Positions 18,091 through 27,578 of a stretch of 64,000 nucleotides of DNA are shown in pieces. A program made the translations under genes and the position numbers. Source of the DNA: Pseudoalteromonas sp. T1lg88 (GTDB taxonomy: Bacteria > Pseudomonadota > Gammaproteobacteria > Enterobacterales > Alteromonadaceae); NCBI RefSeq assembly GCF_002964765.1, contig NZ_PQCF01000023.1, positions 27,491-91,490 on the forward strand, read 5' to 3'. The notes below the pieces were generated by a model. It was not told where the DNA came from. It saw only the letters and a program-made list of their open reading frames with translations, and did no database searches. Numbering within the stretch: the first letter of the stretch is position 1; every line of letters starts with the position of its first letter.

Positions 18091-18450
18091 ATGGCTGCGC
18101 TCAAGCAATAAATACTCGGTGCGTTTAATCTCGCGAATAATGGAGTTGCGGTTCATTTCCATAAAGATCCATAGCTTCACTGCAATCTGCACCATAAGGC
18201 CGACGATAAACCACACCGCCCAAAAAATCTGGGCACCGACTTCAGTGGCGATGTAAAAGCGATAGCCGCAATAAATAAAGGCAGCCGTGGCAATCAAGGC
18301 CAACAGAGTTGAAAACCATACCCAGAAGCGCATGGAGCCCTGGTAGGTTTGCCCCAAGCGGGCAAATAAGCCCTCATCCCGACTTAAAATACCGTCTAAT
18401 TGCTGGCGCTCCTGCGCCAGCTCCGACTTAATTTGCTGCTCTAGATTCAT
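18073..18450 (-). CDS. DUF6768 family small membrane protein
   Basis: About 125 residues. A soluble N-terminal region rich in Glu/Gln (MNLEQQIKSELAQERQQL) is followed by GLFARLGQTYQGSMRFWVW, two membrane helices (about 45-65 and 75-97) and a basic tail (KLWIFMEMNRNSIIREIKRTEYLLLE). This is the DUF6768 pattern. The gene overlaps the end of an ECF sigma-factor gene by about 20 bases, as expected for a coupled pair in which the membrane protein could act as anti-sigma or target. The ATG at 18450 gives the family N-terminus; a frame extends to 18468. Confidence 0.72.
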   Translation of the reverse strand: MNLEQQIKSELAQERQQLDGILSRDEGLFARLGQTYQGSMRFWVWFSTLLALIATAAFIYCGYRFYIATEVGAQIFWAVWFIVGLMVQIAVKLWIFMEMNRNSIIREIKRTEYLLLERSHKKATE

Positions 18451-18979
18451 GCTCGCTTCCTCTTTCATCTTGGGCCCACTGGCTTAATTTCTGCCTAGCA
18501 CTGTGTAAGCGCGATTTAATTGTGCCTGGTGGCGTATCGAGTACCTTGGCGATATCCGCTATGGGCAACTCTTCTAAATAAAACAAATACACACTATGGC
18601 GCTCCACGTCTGGCAATTGGGCGATCAGGGCGAGTAAGTCTAAATGCCGCTCTACCTTGGCCGTATCCCCGCATTGTTGCTGCGGTGGCTCGGCCACCAG
18701 CAGCTCTTTTTGCCGACGTCGCGTTAGGTCGATAAAGCGCCGATATACGGCGCGAAACAACCAGGCTTTAAAGGCACTGGGCTCAAGCAAAACGCGAATA
18801 TCTTTGGCCACCTTGCTCCATACCTCCTGAGTGAGATCCGCCGCATCCTGCTCACACTGGCAGAGCTTAAAGGCAAAGCGGTAACTGCCCTGATAGTGGC
18901 CCTCACACAAGGCCGAGAAGGCGCTCGCGTCCCCTTTTTGTGCGGCCAGAACCAATAACGCCGTGGTGGTTTCTGTCAT
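18428..18979 (-). CDS. ECF-type RNA polymerase sigma factor
   Basis: About 183 residues from the ATG at 18979 (a longer frame reaches 19033). Region 2 has YRFAFKLCQCEQDAADLTQEVWSKV and FKAWLFRAVYRRFIDLTRRR; region 4 has LPDVERHSVYLFYLEELPIADIAKVLDTPPGTIKSRLHSARQKL, the helix-turn-helix for the -35 element. No ordinary zinc anti-sigma gene follows; instead a DUF6768 membrane protein overlaps its end, so that protein may control it. Signal and regulon are unknown. Confidence 0.9.
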   Translation of the reverse strand: MTETTTALLVLAAQKGDASAFSALCEGHYQGSYRFAFKLCQCEQDAADLTQEVWSKVAKDIRVLLEPSAFKAWLFRAVYRRFIDLTRRRQKELLVAEPPQQQCGDTAKVERHLDLLALIAQLPDVERHSVYLFYLEELPIADIAKVLDTPPGTIKSRLHSARQKLSQWAQDERGSEHESRAAN

Positions 18980-19132
18980 AGTGAAAATCAAATCTTTATT
19001 ACAAGACGCAGTAGCAAGCAAAAAGGTTGGCAACCAAGGTAATTAATTTATGGTCGCCGTCAAAGTATAGCTGCTAGATAGCTGCTAGTATGGTGCAAAA
19101 TTGAAGCAAATTAATTGATTTTAGGTGTGTTT

Positions 19133-19960
19133 ATGCGGTTATTCTCACTGCTGTTATTACTCTTTTGCGGACTTACCTATGGCCAACAAGGCGCGTATTC
19201 CATCCCCCGCAGCCAGGTCATCGAATTAACGGATCACCATAGCCAGCATACCTACCCCCTGTATATTAAGCTGCCAGCTTCCTATGCTAAAAACCCAAGT
19301 AGACAATACCCGGTTATTTACCTCACCGACGGCCATTACAGTTTTCAACTGGTCTCTGGGGCCACTCGCTTCCCGATGAATTCAGGGGCCATGCCCGAGG
19401 CCATTTTAGTTGCCATTGGTTACGCTCAAGGCGACAAGGGCCAGAGCAGCCGCGTTCGTGATTACACCCCAACCAAAGAATCGAGCTGGAAGCTGGCCAC
19501 TGGCGAAGCAGCGAAACATGCGCGCTTTATTCGCGAACAGGTATTTACCCATATACAAAAAAATTACCGCGCTCTGGCAACGCAGCGCACCTATATGGGG
19601 AATTCTTTAGGTGGACTGTTCGGCGCCTATTTACTGCTGCAAGAACCGGATATGTTCAGCAACTATATTCTGGGCAGCCCATCGGTGTGGTTTGATAACC
19701 AGTCTATTCTGGCTTTAGAGCTAAAGCCCAGTAAGGCAGCGCCCAAGGTCTATATAGGTGTGGGTAGTTTAGAAACCCCAGCGTATGGCGAGGGGCAAGA
19801 TATGGTGGCCGACGCACAGGCCCTGTTTGATAAGCTGCGCAGCCTGCCGGCGAGTCACAGCCAAATCAAACTGAGGATTATAGAGGAGGCTCGTCATGCC
19901 ACCGCTTTCCCAAGCACCTCAATCCAAGGGTTGGATTGGCTGCTCAGGGAAGGTGAGTAA
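19133..19960 (+). CDS. Secreted alpha/beta hydrolase, IroE/Fes-like esterase family
   Basis: About 275 residues with a signal peptide (LFSLLLLLFCGLTYG). The fold signature is that of the esterase-D/Fes group: YPVIYLTDGHYSF, GEAAKHARFIREQVFTHIQKNY, the nucleophile elbow YMGNSLGGLFGAYLL, SPSVWFD and a late His (ARHATAFPS). Members hydrolyse siderophore esters or other acyl esters; no siderophore genes are nearby, so the substrate is open. The ATG at 19133 has TAGGTG upstream; a TTG at 19115 would add six residues. Confidence 0.82.
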   Translation: MRLFSLLLLLFCGLTYGQQGAYSIPRSQVIELTDHHSQHTYPLYIKLPASYAKNPSRQYPVIYLTDGHYSFQLVSGATRFPMNSGAMPEAILVAIGYAQGDKGQSSRVRDYTPTKESSWKLATGEAAKHARFIREQVFTHIQKNYRALATQRTYMGNSLGGLFGAYLLLQEPDMFSNYILGSPSVWFDNQSILALELKPSKAAPKVYIGVGSLETPAYGEGQDMVADAQALFDKLRSLPASHSQIKLRIIEEARHATAFPSTSIQGLDWLLREGE

Positions 19961-19967
19961 CACCAAG

Positions 19968-21023
19968 TTACGGCCACTTTACCTCGGCGGCAAGAACGCG
20001 TACCGGGGCAATATAGTGAATAATATCGCCGCCCTGAATGGCGTAATCCAGCGGTGGGTTGAGATCCATATCCAGAGCGCTGCGATTATGGGCAATGCCT
20101 AAAATGGTGGCGTCATACTGGCGCTTAAAGAGCTCAAAAATATCCGCATAGGTGAAGCGACTGACTTCGTTTGGGATCACCATGGAGAAATGCGTGTCAC
20201 CATGGAGACTCGACATAATTTCCTGCTGCACTCGACTGGCACCCGGGTCTTCCATGGAGCGAACCAGCACCTCGGCGGTACGGTTAGAGCTGCATTCAAC
20301 GTTGGCACAGTGTTCGCTCAGCATTTGCGCCTTACTTTCATCATCGAAATAAGCACAGATATGGGCGCTTTCCTTCACTAACTTGCTGATCTTCAGCGCC
20401 GTGGTAAAGCTTTGGTTATCGTCCGCCCCTTCCACTATGATGCGATCGGCGGTACTGATACCAACACGATTGAGTTGCTCTTCATCGGTATAGCTGCTCA
20501 GTTTTACAAAGCTGACATTGGGCTCAGAAAAGAAAGGGTGCTCAATATCATCGGTCACCGCCAGCACTATGTCTCTGCGCACCCGTTTGTCATCGGCAAG
20601 AATGTAGCGCACCATTTTGCGAGTGCGCACTGGGTGCCAACCGAAAATAATGATGTGGTTAGCAAAATGCGTTACGTCTTTTTCACCTGTCATAGCACGC
20701 CTTATTATATGTGTAATGGTTTGTCCGGCCTTACCCAGCAGCATACCGAATAATGCCAAACCGAAAGGAATTTGCACCAGGGCCACCAGCAGGCGCCCCA
20801 GATCTGAGCTTGGGCTTAAATCGCCATAACCCACGGTTGAAGTGGTGACCACGTAATAATAAAAAAACGTGTTTGGCGCCAGCAGCGCCTGCTCACCGGC
20901 GGCCGCCAGCAGCAGCCAGGTTATCCCCATATGCGCTAAAATTGCGAGTACCACCGCCTGCCAACTGAGCTGGTCGATATGACTGCGAATGGTGAGCAAG
21001 AGGCGCTTAATCAATATCGGCAT
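19968..21023 (-). CDS. Two-helix potassium channel with RCK/TrkA-N domain
   Basis: 351 residues. An N-terminal channel module has a first membrane helix (about 20-42), the selectivity filter TTSTVGYGDLSP (about 60-71) and a second helix (LVALVQIPFGLALFGMLLG). It is followed by a cytoplasmic Rossmann domain (HIIIFGWHPVRTRKMVRYI...VLAVTDD...VSFVKLSSYTDEEQLNRVGISTADRIIVEG) that binds ligand to gate the pore, as in Kch/MthK-type channels. The final part (DYAIQGGDIIHYIAP) resembles a TrkA-C-like end. It would mediate potassium flux across the inner membrane. Convergent with the esterase gene. Confidence 0.88.
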   Translation of the reverse strand: MPILIKRLLLTIRSHIDQLSWQAVVLAILAHMGITWLLLAAAGEQALLAPNTFFYYYVVTTSTVGYGDLSPSSDLGRLLVALVQIPFGLALFGMLLGKAGQTITHIIRRAMTGEKDVTHFANHIIIFGWHPVRTRKMVRYILADDKRVRRDIVLAVTDDIEHPFFSEPNVSFVKLSSYTDEEQLNRVGISTADRIIVEGADDNQSFTTALKISKLVKESAHICAYFDDESKAQMLSEHCANVECSSNRTAEVLVRSMEDPGASRVQQEIMSSLHGDTHFSMVIPNEVSRFTYADIFELFKRQYDATILGIAHNRSALDMDLNPPLDYAIQGGDIIHYIAPVRVLAAEVKWP

Positions 21024-21045
21024 AATTCGCCTTATCCCTAACTAT

Positions 21046-21066
21046 TTGGGCGCCTTAGGCGCCCAA
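21046..21066 (-). terminator. GC-rich hairpin, possible terminator of the DUF885 gene
   Basis: A perfect palindrome TTGGGCGCC-TTA-GGCGCCCAA lies 23 bases after the DUF885 stop on the minus strand and just before the channel gene. It lacks a long T-run, so termination may be weak. Confidence 0.5.
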
Positions 21067-21088
21067 TTTCTTGTAATATTTCAGCATT

Positions 21089-22867
21089 CTAGCTTTTCTT
21101 GGTCGCTAATGCCTCAGCAATATACTGGTCAATTTGCTGCTCTAGTACATTAAGTGGAATAGAACCATGACGCAAGACCTGATAGTGGAACTCGCGAACG
21201 TCAAAGTCATGACCCAGGGCTTTTTCCGCCTTGGCACGTAAGCGCTTAATGGTCAGCTCGCCAATTTTGTACGATAGTGCCTGAGCTGGCCAGGAGATAT
21301 AGCGATCCGTTTCCGTTTTCACATTATGCAGTGATAATGCTGTGTTTTCGCTCATAAAATCCAGCGCCTGCTGGCGCGACCAACCGAACATATGCATGCC
21401 GGTATCCACCACTAAACGCGCCGCACGCCACATTTCATAGGTGAGGCGACCAAAGTCGCTATAAGGGTCTTGATAGAAGCCCGCTTCAATACCCAAGTAT
21501 TCACTGTACAAACCCCAGCCTTCACCAAAGGCCGATAGATAGGCATTACGGCGATAGCTTGGCAGGTAATCCAGCTCGGCATTAAGGGAAATTTGCAGGT
21601 GATGACCCGGTACCGCTTCGTGCAAGGTCAGTGCTTCCAACACATACAAGGGGCGCTTATCCAGGGCATAGGTGTTGACCCAGTAGAAGCCAGCTTCGTC
21701 ATCACGGCTGGAGCCCGAGTAGCGGCCCGTGGTGTATTTAGGGGCTATGTTGGCGGGAACCGGCGCAACACCATAAGGCTTACGAGGCAACTCCTTAAAC
21801 AATTTTGGCAACTGAGCGTCCATCTTTTTGGCGATATAAGACGCTTCCTTCAGCAACTCTTCCGGGGTGGTGGCGTAAAACTGCGGATCGGTACGCAAGA
21901 ACTCAACAAAGTCGGCAAAACTGCCTTCAAAGCCAAGCTCATCGATGATCGCCTGCATCTCACCACGGATGCGTTTTACTTCCTGCAAACCCAGTTCATG
22001 GATTTCCTTTGGCGTCATCTCGGTGGTGGTGTAATGCTTGGCGCGATTGGCATAAAAGGCCTCGCCGTTAGGCACATTCGAGATGCCTATGGTATCGCGG
22101 GCACCGGGGCGATAGGTGTTAACGAAAAAGTCGTAATACCCCTGATACGCTGGCAACACCTGCTTACCGATCACTTCCTTGGCCTGGTTTTGCAGCAGGG
22201 CAAATTCATCATCACTGATACCGGCGGTATTTTGCTTAAAGGGCGCATAAAACTCGGATTCGGTAACATCATCCACCAAAAAGGCGCTGATGGATTCTTC
22301 ATAACCGGCGAGCACCGCCTTAGGTTGAGTCAGACCGGTTTCCAGGCCCTTGTTCATCCAATAAATATTCTGCTCGAAGAAACGCGGCACCTGGCTTAAG
22401 CGCTTAAGGTAGGTTTCAAAACCAGCTTTTGAGCTGTAATCGCCACGGGCAACCATAAAGGACAGCGACGAGTGAAAGCCGTACTCTGAGGTCAGCGGCA
22501 TATAGTGGGTATTAAAGCGATACTCATCCAGCTGGTTCTGCACCTGAGCGCGGATAATCTGTAGATTGATCTTGTTCTCGCCGCTGAGTGCCTCGCTATC
22601 TATGGCATCAAGCTGGGCAAGCAAGGCCTGGCGTTGCTCGTACTGCGCCTTGAGGTACTCGGGGCTGAGGTTGGCCAGCAGATAACCGTCCACCTCTTGC
22701 CTGTAAGGATTCACACTTTCGCGATATTTGACGATTTGCTCGGCGACCTGGGTAAAGGTCTCATCCTGGTTCAGGGGCGCGGTTTTGCTGGGCGCCGCAC
22801 AGGCACTAACGCCCAATACCAAGGCAGTGGCCAGGGCCAATGTTTTCAACTTAAAGGGAGACTGCAT
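21089..22867 (-). CDS. DUF885 family zinc-dependent lipoprotein peptidase-like protein
   Basis: About 592 residues from the ATG at 22867. The signal ends in LGVSAC, a lipobox, so it is probably lipid-anchored and periplasmic. The DUF885 hallmark HEAVPGHHLQ (an HExxPGHH zinc motif) lies near residue 415, followed by FGEGWGLYSEYLG with a further ligand Glu, and later YDDLHGSIPLNVLE-like HGSIPLNVLEQQID at the end. Such proteins are thought to be metallo-carboxypeptidases, though few have been tested. It stands alone, divergent from ubiE. A long antisense frame across it is a shadow. Confidence 0.88.
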   Translation of the reverse strand: MQSPFKLKTLALATALVLGVSACAAPSKTAPLNQDETFTQVAEQIVKYRESVNPYRQEVDGYLLANLSPEYLKAQYEQRQALLAQLDAIDSEALSGENKINLQIIRAQVQNQLDEYRFNTHYMPLTSEYGFHSSLSFMVARGDYSSKAGFETYLKRLSQVPRFFEQNIYWMNKGLETGLTQPKAVLAGYEESISAFLVDDVTESEFYAPFKQNTAGISDDEFALLQNQAKEVIGKQVLPAYQGYYDFFVNTYRPGARDTIGISNVPNGEAFYANRAKHYTTTEMTPKEIHELGLQEVKRIRGEMQAIIDELGFEGSFADFVEFLRTDPQFYATTPEELLKEASYIAKKMDAQLPKLFKELPRKPYGVAPVPANIAPKYTTGRYSGSSRDDEAGFYWVNTYALDKRPLYVLEALTLHEAVPGHHLQISLNAELDYLPSYRRNAYLSAFGEGWGLYSEYLGIEAGFYQDPYSDFGRLTYEMWRAARLVVDTGMHMFGWSRQQALDFMSENTALSLHNVKTETDRYISWPAQALSYKIGELTIKRLRAKAEKALGHDFDVREFHYQVLRHGSIPLNVLEQQIDQYIAEALATKKS

Positions 22868-23098
22868 ATTTCTGTTCTCGTTATTGCAATGCACTATGAT
22901 GCCCTACTCTAGCCCAGCGGCTATGTGTGTCAAAGTCGATGCGACCAAATCTCCCTTCTTTTGTTCACCCCACTGCGATTGCACGGCTATTAGGTCACAT
23001 TGGCGAAAATCATGGCAGGCGTAAAAATGGCTTAATCCTTGAGCTGTTACGGGCCCTCAAGTACACTATGGCCAAATTCCCTCTAGGCTTGAATTACC

Positions 23099-23854
23099 AT
23101 GAAAGAAGCTGAGCAAAAAACCACGCATTTTGGTTATAAAACGGTCGCGGCAAACGAAAAAGCGGCTCATGTTGCCGATGTTTTCCACTCGGTCGCAGCT
23201 AAATACGATTTAATGAATGATTTGCTCTCTTTTGGCATTCATCGTCTATGGAAACGCGTAACCATAGCCAGCTCGGGCGCCCGCAAAGGCCAGACAATTC
23301 TTGACTTAGCCGGTGGTACCGGCGACCTGACCGCTAAATTCAGCCAGCTGGTTGGCGATACCGGCCGCGTGATCTTGGGCGATATCAATGATTCGATGCT
23401 CAAGGTAGGTCGTGACAAATTGCGCGACCGTGGCCTGGTCAGCAACATCGAATATGTACAGATGAACGCCGAAGAGCTGCCGTTTCCGGACAACAGCATA
23501 GACGTGATCACCATCGCCTTTGGTCTACGTAACGTGACCGACCAAAGCAAGGCTTTGGCTTCCATGTATCGCGTGCTTAAGCCAGGCGGTCGTCTGCTGG
23601 TGTTGGAATTCTCCAAGCCTGAGCATGAAGTACTGACTAAGCTTTATGATATCTATTCCTTCAATATTCTGCCTAAGGTGGGCCAGGTAGTGCTCAATGA
23701 CAGCGAGTCTTACAAATACCTTGCCGAGTCTATTCGTATGCACCCGGATCAAGAAACATTAGAGGGCATGATGAAAGACGTGGGCTTTGAGCAGACCAGC
23801 TATCAGAATATGAGCGGCGGTATCGTTGCCCTGCATCGCGGCTTTAAGTTTTAA
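23099..23854 (+). CDS. ubiE: Demethylubiquinone/demethylmenaquinone C-methyltransferase
   Basis: 251 residues. It carries the Ubie/COQ5 signatures [18 protein letters not shown] and, near the end, [17 protein letters not shown], with the SAM-binding [14 protein letters not shown]. It methylates the quinone ring in ubiquinone (and menaquinone) synthesis. It is the first gene of ubiE-ubiJ-ubiB, which is followed by the tat genes, the order usual in gammaproteobacteria. Start ATG fits the family N-terminus. Confidence 0.96.
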   Translation: MKEAEQKTTHFGYKTVAANEKAAHVADVFHSVAAKYDLMNDLLSFGIHRLWKRVTIASSGARKGQTILDLAGGTGDLTAKFSQLVGDTGRVILGDINDSMLKVGRDKLRDRGLVSNIEYVQMNAEELPFPDNSIDVITIAFGLRNVTDQSKALASMYRVLKPGGRLLVLEFSKPEHEVLTKLYDIYSFNILPKVGQVVLNDSESYKYLAESIRMHPDQETLEGMMKDVGFEQTSYQNMSGGIVALHRGFKF

Positions 23855-23863
23855 GGAGCGGCC

Positions 23864-24496
23864 ATGCTCGGGCATTTTGCTATCGCCGCCATAGAAACAC
23901 TCGCCAACAGGCTAATCTCCCTCGCCCCCCAGGTGCAGGCCCGTCTTGCCAAGGTACAGGGGCAAAGCCTTGTGGTACATGTGCGCGACTGGCAGCAATT
24001 TATCAGCGTCGTCTACGCCAGCGAAGGCCTGATGCTGCAAGTGCACGATGCACAGCCCGAGTACAGTGATTGCTTTATCAGTGCCGATACCGACACCCTG
24101 ATGAAGCTTAAAGAGCCATCGCGCCTGACCCAGCTTATCCGCCAGCATAAACTCGATATCGACGGCGATATTCATCTTGCCCAGGCCTTTAGTCAGGCCT
24201 TTAGCGAGCTCGATATCGACTGGCCGGAACATTGGTCGCAATATATCGGCGATGCGCCAGCGCAGTTATTATGGCAAGCTGTCAGCCAAGGCAAAGCCCG
24301 GGCGTTAGAAGCACAAGGCAAGCTGGATCATATCCTGCTGACGCTGTTACAAGACGAGCTTAAAGTAAGCATTCACCCGCTGGAACTGACCCAATTCACG
24401 CGTCAGAATCGCCAATTAAAGAGCGATGTCCAACAGCTGGAACAGCGCCTAGATAAACTATTGGCGCAAATGCCAATGCAGCAAACAAGAGGTTAA
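23864..24496 (+). CDS. ubiJ: Ubiquinone biosynthesis accessory factor UbiJ
   Basis: 210 residues with an N-terminal SCP2-like lipid-binding domain (about 15-120: [26 protein letters not shown]...[39 protein letters not shown]) and a C-terminal coiled coil (about 170-205). UbiJ, with UbiK, helps the soluble complex that modifies the ubiquinone ring, probably by binding the lipid intermediates. AAGGAG precedes the ATG, and the gene sits between ubiE and ubiB with short gaps, as in E. coli. Confidence 0.92.
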   Translation: MLGHFAIAAIETLANRLISLAPQVQARLAKVQGQSLVVHVRDWQQFISVVYASEGLMLQVHDAQPEYSDCFISADTDTLMKLKEPSRLTQLIRQHKLDIDGDIHLAQAFSQAFSELDIDWPEHWSQYIGDAPAQLLWQAVSQGKARALEAQGKLDHILLTLLQDELKVSIHPLELTQFTRQNRQLKSDVQQLEQRLDKLLAQMPMQQTRG

Positions 24497-24498
24497 TT

Positions 24499-26097
24499 GT
24501 GGCCGTAGCGCGACTGTATTTCATCACCAAAACCTTATTGCAATACGGCATTGATGAGCTGCTGCCGCGCCATAAACTGCCCTGGTTTGCCAAACTGGCC
24601 AGAAGCAGCGCCTTTTGGTTGCGCAACCGCCATCGCGACAAACCCGCTGGTATGCGCCTACGCCTGGCCCTGCAAACCCTAGGGCCGGTGTGGATTAAAT
24701 TTGGACAAATGCTGTCTACCCGCCGCGACCTCTTGCCTCCTGAGATCGCCAACGAACTGGCGCTGCTGCAAGACCAGGTGCCGCCGTTTAGCGGCGACCT
24801 GGCGCAGAAAATTATCGAACAGGCGTTAGAAATCGACGATATTAGCGTCGTATTCAGCGAATTCGACACCACCCCATTAGCCTCTGCCTCCATCGCTCAG
24901 GTACATACCGCCAAGCTGGCCGATGGCAGCGGCGAGCATCAGGAAGTGGTGGTTAAGGTCATTCGCCCCGATATCAAAAAGCAGATCGATGCCGACCTCA
25001 CCCTGATGCAACAATGCGCCAAGGTGGTGGCCAAATTACTGCGCGAGGGCCGTCGTTTACGCCCGGTTGAAGTGGTCAAAGAGTATAAGAAAACCCTGCT
25101 CGATGAGCTGGATTTAATGCGTGAGGGCGCCAATGCCATTGTGCTCAGACGCAACTTTGAAGGTTCTGAATCCCTCTACATTCCCTATGTGTACAGCGAT
25201 TACAGCCGCAGCAATGTGCTGGTGATGGAGCGCATTTACGGTATTCCCGTATCCGACACCGATGCCCTGCTTAAGCAAGGTACCAATATGAAGTTGCTGG
25301 CCGAGCGTGGCGTTGAGGTCTTCTTTACTCAGGTATTCCGCGACAGCTTCTTCCATGCCGATATGCACCCGGGCAATATTTTTGTCTCTCACGAGAACCC
25401 GCACAACCCGCAGTATATAGGCATAGACTGCGGCATTGTCGGCACCCTGAACAAGGACGATAAACGCTACCTGGCTGAGAACTTTATCGCCTTTTTTAAC
25501 CGCGATTACCGCAAGGTGGCGGAGCTGCATGTGGACTCGGGCTGGGTGCCTGCCGATACCAGCATAGAAGAATTCGAATTTGCCATTCGCACCGTGTGTG
25601 AGCCCATTTTTAATAAGCCACTGGCGGAGATCTCCTTCGGCCATGTGCTCGTTAACCTGTTCAACACGGCGCGACGCTTTAATATGGAAGTGCAGCCGCA
25701 ACTGGTGTTACTGCAAAAAACCTTGCTCTATGTTGAAGGCCTGGGTCGTCAGCTCTACCCGCAGTTGGACCTGTGGCAAACGGCGAAACCTTTCCTCGAA
25801 GATTGGGTCAAACAACAAGTAGGTCCTTGGGCCGTGGCCAAGCAAATGTATGCTAATTTGCCATTTTGGGCGGAAAAGATGCCCGAGATCCCGGATTTGC
25901 TCTATCACGCGCTGAAGCGCCAGCATCTGCAGCCGCCACCCCAGGCCAATAACCACAAACCCGTGCTGCTTACCCTAATTGGTTGCAGTGCCTTGATAGT
26001 CAGTAGTATTTTGGTCATCAACCACTGGTATACTGGGGCCGCACTTAGCGCCACCTTGGGAGCAGGCCTTTGTTGGCTGGGTTGGCGAAAGGGATAG
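24499..26097 (+). CDS. ubiB: Ubiquinone biosynthesis kinase-like protein UbiB
   Basis: 532 residues, GTG start. It belongs to the atypical ABC1/ADCK/UbiB kinase-like ATPases: the family KxGQ motif appears in [16 protein letters not shown] (about 57-72), an Ala-rich loop [10 protein letters not shown] replaces the usual P-loop, and [11 protein letters not shown] and IDCGIVGTL are the catalytic and metal-binding loops. Two membrane helices close the chain (about 490-530). It supports ubiquinone synthesis, possibly by extracting lipid intermediates from the membrane. Third gene of the ubi operon; the tat genes follow after 90 bases. Confidence 0.95.
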   Translation: MAVARLYFITKTLLQYGIDELLPRHKLPWFAKLARSSAFWLRNRHRDKPAGMRLRLALQTLGPVWIKFGQMLSTRRDLLPPEIANELALLQDQVPPFSGDLAQKIIEQALEIDDISVVFSEFDTTPLASASIAQVHTAKLADGSGEHQEVVVKVIRPDIKKQIDADLTLMQQCAKVVAKLLREGRRLRPVEVVKEYKKTLLDELDLMREGANAIVLRRNFEGSESLYIPYVYSDYSRSNVLVMERIYGIPVSDTDALLKQGTNMKLLAERGVEVFFTQVFRDSFFHADMHPGNIFVSHENPHNPQYIGIDCGIVGTLNKDDKRYLAENFIAFFNRDYRKVAELHVDSGWVPADTSIEEFEFAIRTVCEPIFNKPLAEISFGHVLVNLFNTARRFNMEVQPQLVLLQKTLLYVEGLGRQLYPQLDLWQTAKPFLEDWVKQQVGPWAVAKQMYANLPFWAEKMPEIPDLLYHALKRQHLQPPPQANNHKPVLLTLIGCSALIVSSILVINHWYTGAALSATLGAGLCWLGWRKG

Positions 26098-26185
26098 GGT
26101 CTCCCCCGTAAAGATTTATACTATTAGCTCGACGTAGTACAAGGTATACTCGTCGAACAATTATCCGCATATTGGAGTACATAAT

Positions 26186-26431
26186 ATGGGCATTGGTAAC
26201 GTCGGCTGGGTACAGCTACTTATCGTTTTAGCGATCATCGTATTGCTATTCGGCACCAAAAAACTACGTAACATCGGCAGCGATCTAGGCAGTGCGGTGA
26301 AAGGTTTTAAGAAGGCCGTAAAAGACGAAGATAAAACCGAAACGACCACTCAAGAAAAGATCAGCGAGCAAGATAACGCGACCAACCCGGCCGCCGATAA
26401 AACCGCTGCGCAAGATAAAGACAAGGTATAA
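26186..26431 (+). CDS. tatA: Sec-independent translocase subunit TatA
   Basis: 81 residues: a short periplasmic N-terminus, one membrane helix (about 6-20), the hinge [14 protein letters not shown], an amphipathic helix ([14 protein letters not shown]) and a disordered charged tail. TatA polymerises to form the pore that passes folded proteins with twin-arginine signals. GGAG lies upstream of the ATG. The gene starts tatA-tatB-tatC; PhoD at 0.5-2.3 kb is a likely client. Confidence 0.95.
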   Translation: MGIGNVGWVQLLIVLAIIVLLFGTKKLRNIGSDLGSAVKGFKKAVKDEDKTETTTQEKISEQDNATNPAADKTAAQDKDKV

Positions 26432-26437
26432 GCGCCG

Positions 26438-26833
26438 ATGGGCATGTGGGAATTGCTGGTTGTGGCCATAGTTGGCCTGATCGTATTGGGCCCCGAGCGT
26501 TTGCCGGTGGCCATACGTACCGTCAGCACCTGGATACGCAAAATCAAAACCATGGCTAATCATATTTCCGCCGAAGTCAGCGAAGAGCTGCGCGTGCATG
26601 AGCTACATCAGAACCTCAAAAAAGCCGAGCAGCAAAATATGAGCGATATTTCCCCGGAACTGCAAGAATCGGTGGCGCAATTACAGCGCGCCGCACAGTC
26701 GGTCACACGCAGCTATGAGAATACGGATAGCACGGCAACAAGCGTCCAGAGTAAAGAGCAAGCGGGCATAACGTCCGAGCCTACCACAGACACCAGCAGC
26801 GACCTGCAAAGCACAAAGAAAAATCATGACTGA
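26438..26833 (+). CDS. tatB: Sec-independent translocase subunit TatB
   Basis: 131 residues: MGMWELLVVAIVGLIVLGPERLPVA is the TatB N-terminal helix with the conserved Glu and the LGPERLP hinge, followed by a long amphipathic helix and a polar tail rich in Ser, Thr and Gln. With TatC it forms the receptor for twin-arginine signal peptides. It starts six bases after tatA and overlaps tatC by eight. Confidence 0.95.
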   Translation: MGMWELLVVAIVGLIVLGPERLPVAIRTVSTWIRKIKTMANHISAEVSEELRVHELHQNLKKAEQQNMSDISPELQESVAQLQRAAQSVTRSYENTDSTATSVQSKEQAGITSEPTTDTSSDLQSTKKNHD

Positions 26834-27578
26834 ACCCGCGCAATCCGGCTTTATTTCGCACTTACTTGAACTGCGTAACACCTTGTTGCGCTCTGTGATT
26901 GCGGTATTGGTGATCTTTATTGGCCTGGCTTATTTCGCCAATGATATTTACTCCTTCGTCGCCAACCCCTTGGTAGAAAATCTGCCTGAAAACAGCCAGA
27001 TGATCGCCACAGATGTGACGGCCCCGCTGTTTACGCCCTTTAAATTGACCTTGTTTGTCGCGCTTTTTGCCGCCATTCCCTTTATTTTGCACCAAATCTG
27101 GTCCTTTATAGCGCCCGGCTTGTACGCCCATGAAAAGCGTATGCTGATCCCCGTGCTGCTCTCAAGCATAGTTCTGTTTTACGGCGGTATCGCCTTTTGT
27201 TATTTTGTCGTGCTGCCGATTATCCTCAGCTTTTTCACCGGCATTGGCCCCGAGGTCATGACCCTGACGCCAGATATCAGCAGCTACTTGGGCTTTGTAC
27301 TTAAGTTGTTTTTGGCCTTTGGCATCGCCTTTGAAATTCCCGTCGCCATCATGTTGTTATGCTGGAGCGGCGTCACCTCGACCACCAGCCTTAAAGAAAA
27401 GCGCCCTTATATAGTGGTCGGTGCCTTTGTACTGGCGATGTTTCTAACGCCACCGGATGTGCTATCACAAACCTTGCTTGCCTTGCCCATGCTGTTATTA
27501 TTTGAGCTTGGCCTTATTTTGGCTGCATTTTACAGCGCGAAACCGTCATCGGAAGAATCACAGGAAGAAAAGCAATGA
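26826..27578 (+). CDS. tatC: Sec-independent translocase subunit TatC
   Basis: 250 residues, six membrane helices. SGFISHLLELRNTLLRS near the start, the conserved FxxEV-type loop, GLYAHEKRML and PDVLSQTLLALPMLLLFELG are family signatures. TatC recognises the RR signal. The start overlaps tatB, and the stop overlaps the next gene by four bases (ATGA), indicating translational coupling. Confidence 0.96.
   Translation: MTEPAQSGFISHLLELRNTLLRSVIAVLVIFIGLAYFANDIYSFVANPLVENLPENSQMIATDVTAPLFTPFKLTLFVALFAAIPFILHQIWSFIAPGLYAHEKRMLIPVLLSSIVLFYGGIAFCYFVVLPIILSFFTGIGPEVMTLTPDISSYLGFVLKLFLAFGIAFEIPVAIMLLCWSGVTSTTSLKEKRPYIVVGAFVLAMFLTPPDVLSQTLLALPMLLLFELGLILAAFYSAKPSSEESQEEKQ

Noticed and set aside
21593..22399. 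268-codon open frame on the plus strand
   Set aside because: It lies entirely antisense to the DUF885 gene, which has clear motifs. The frame is a shadow of its codon pattern.
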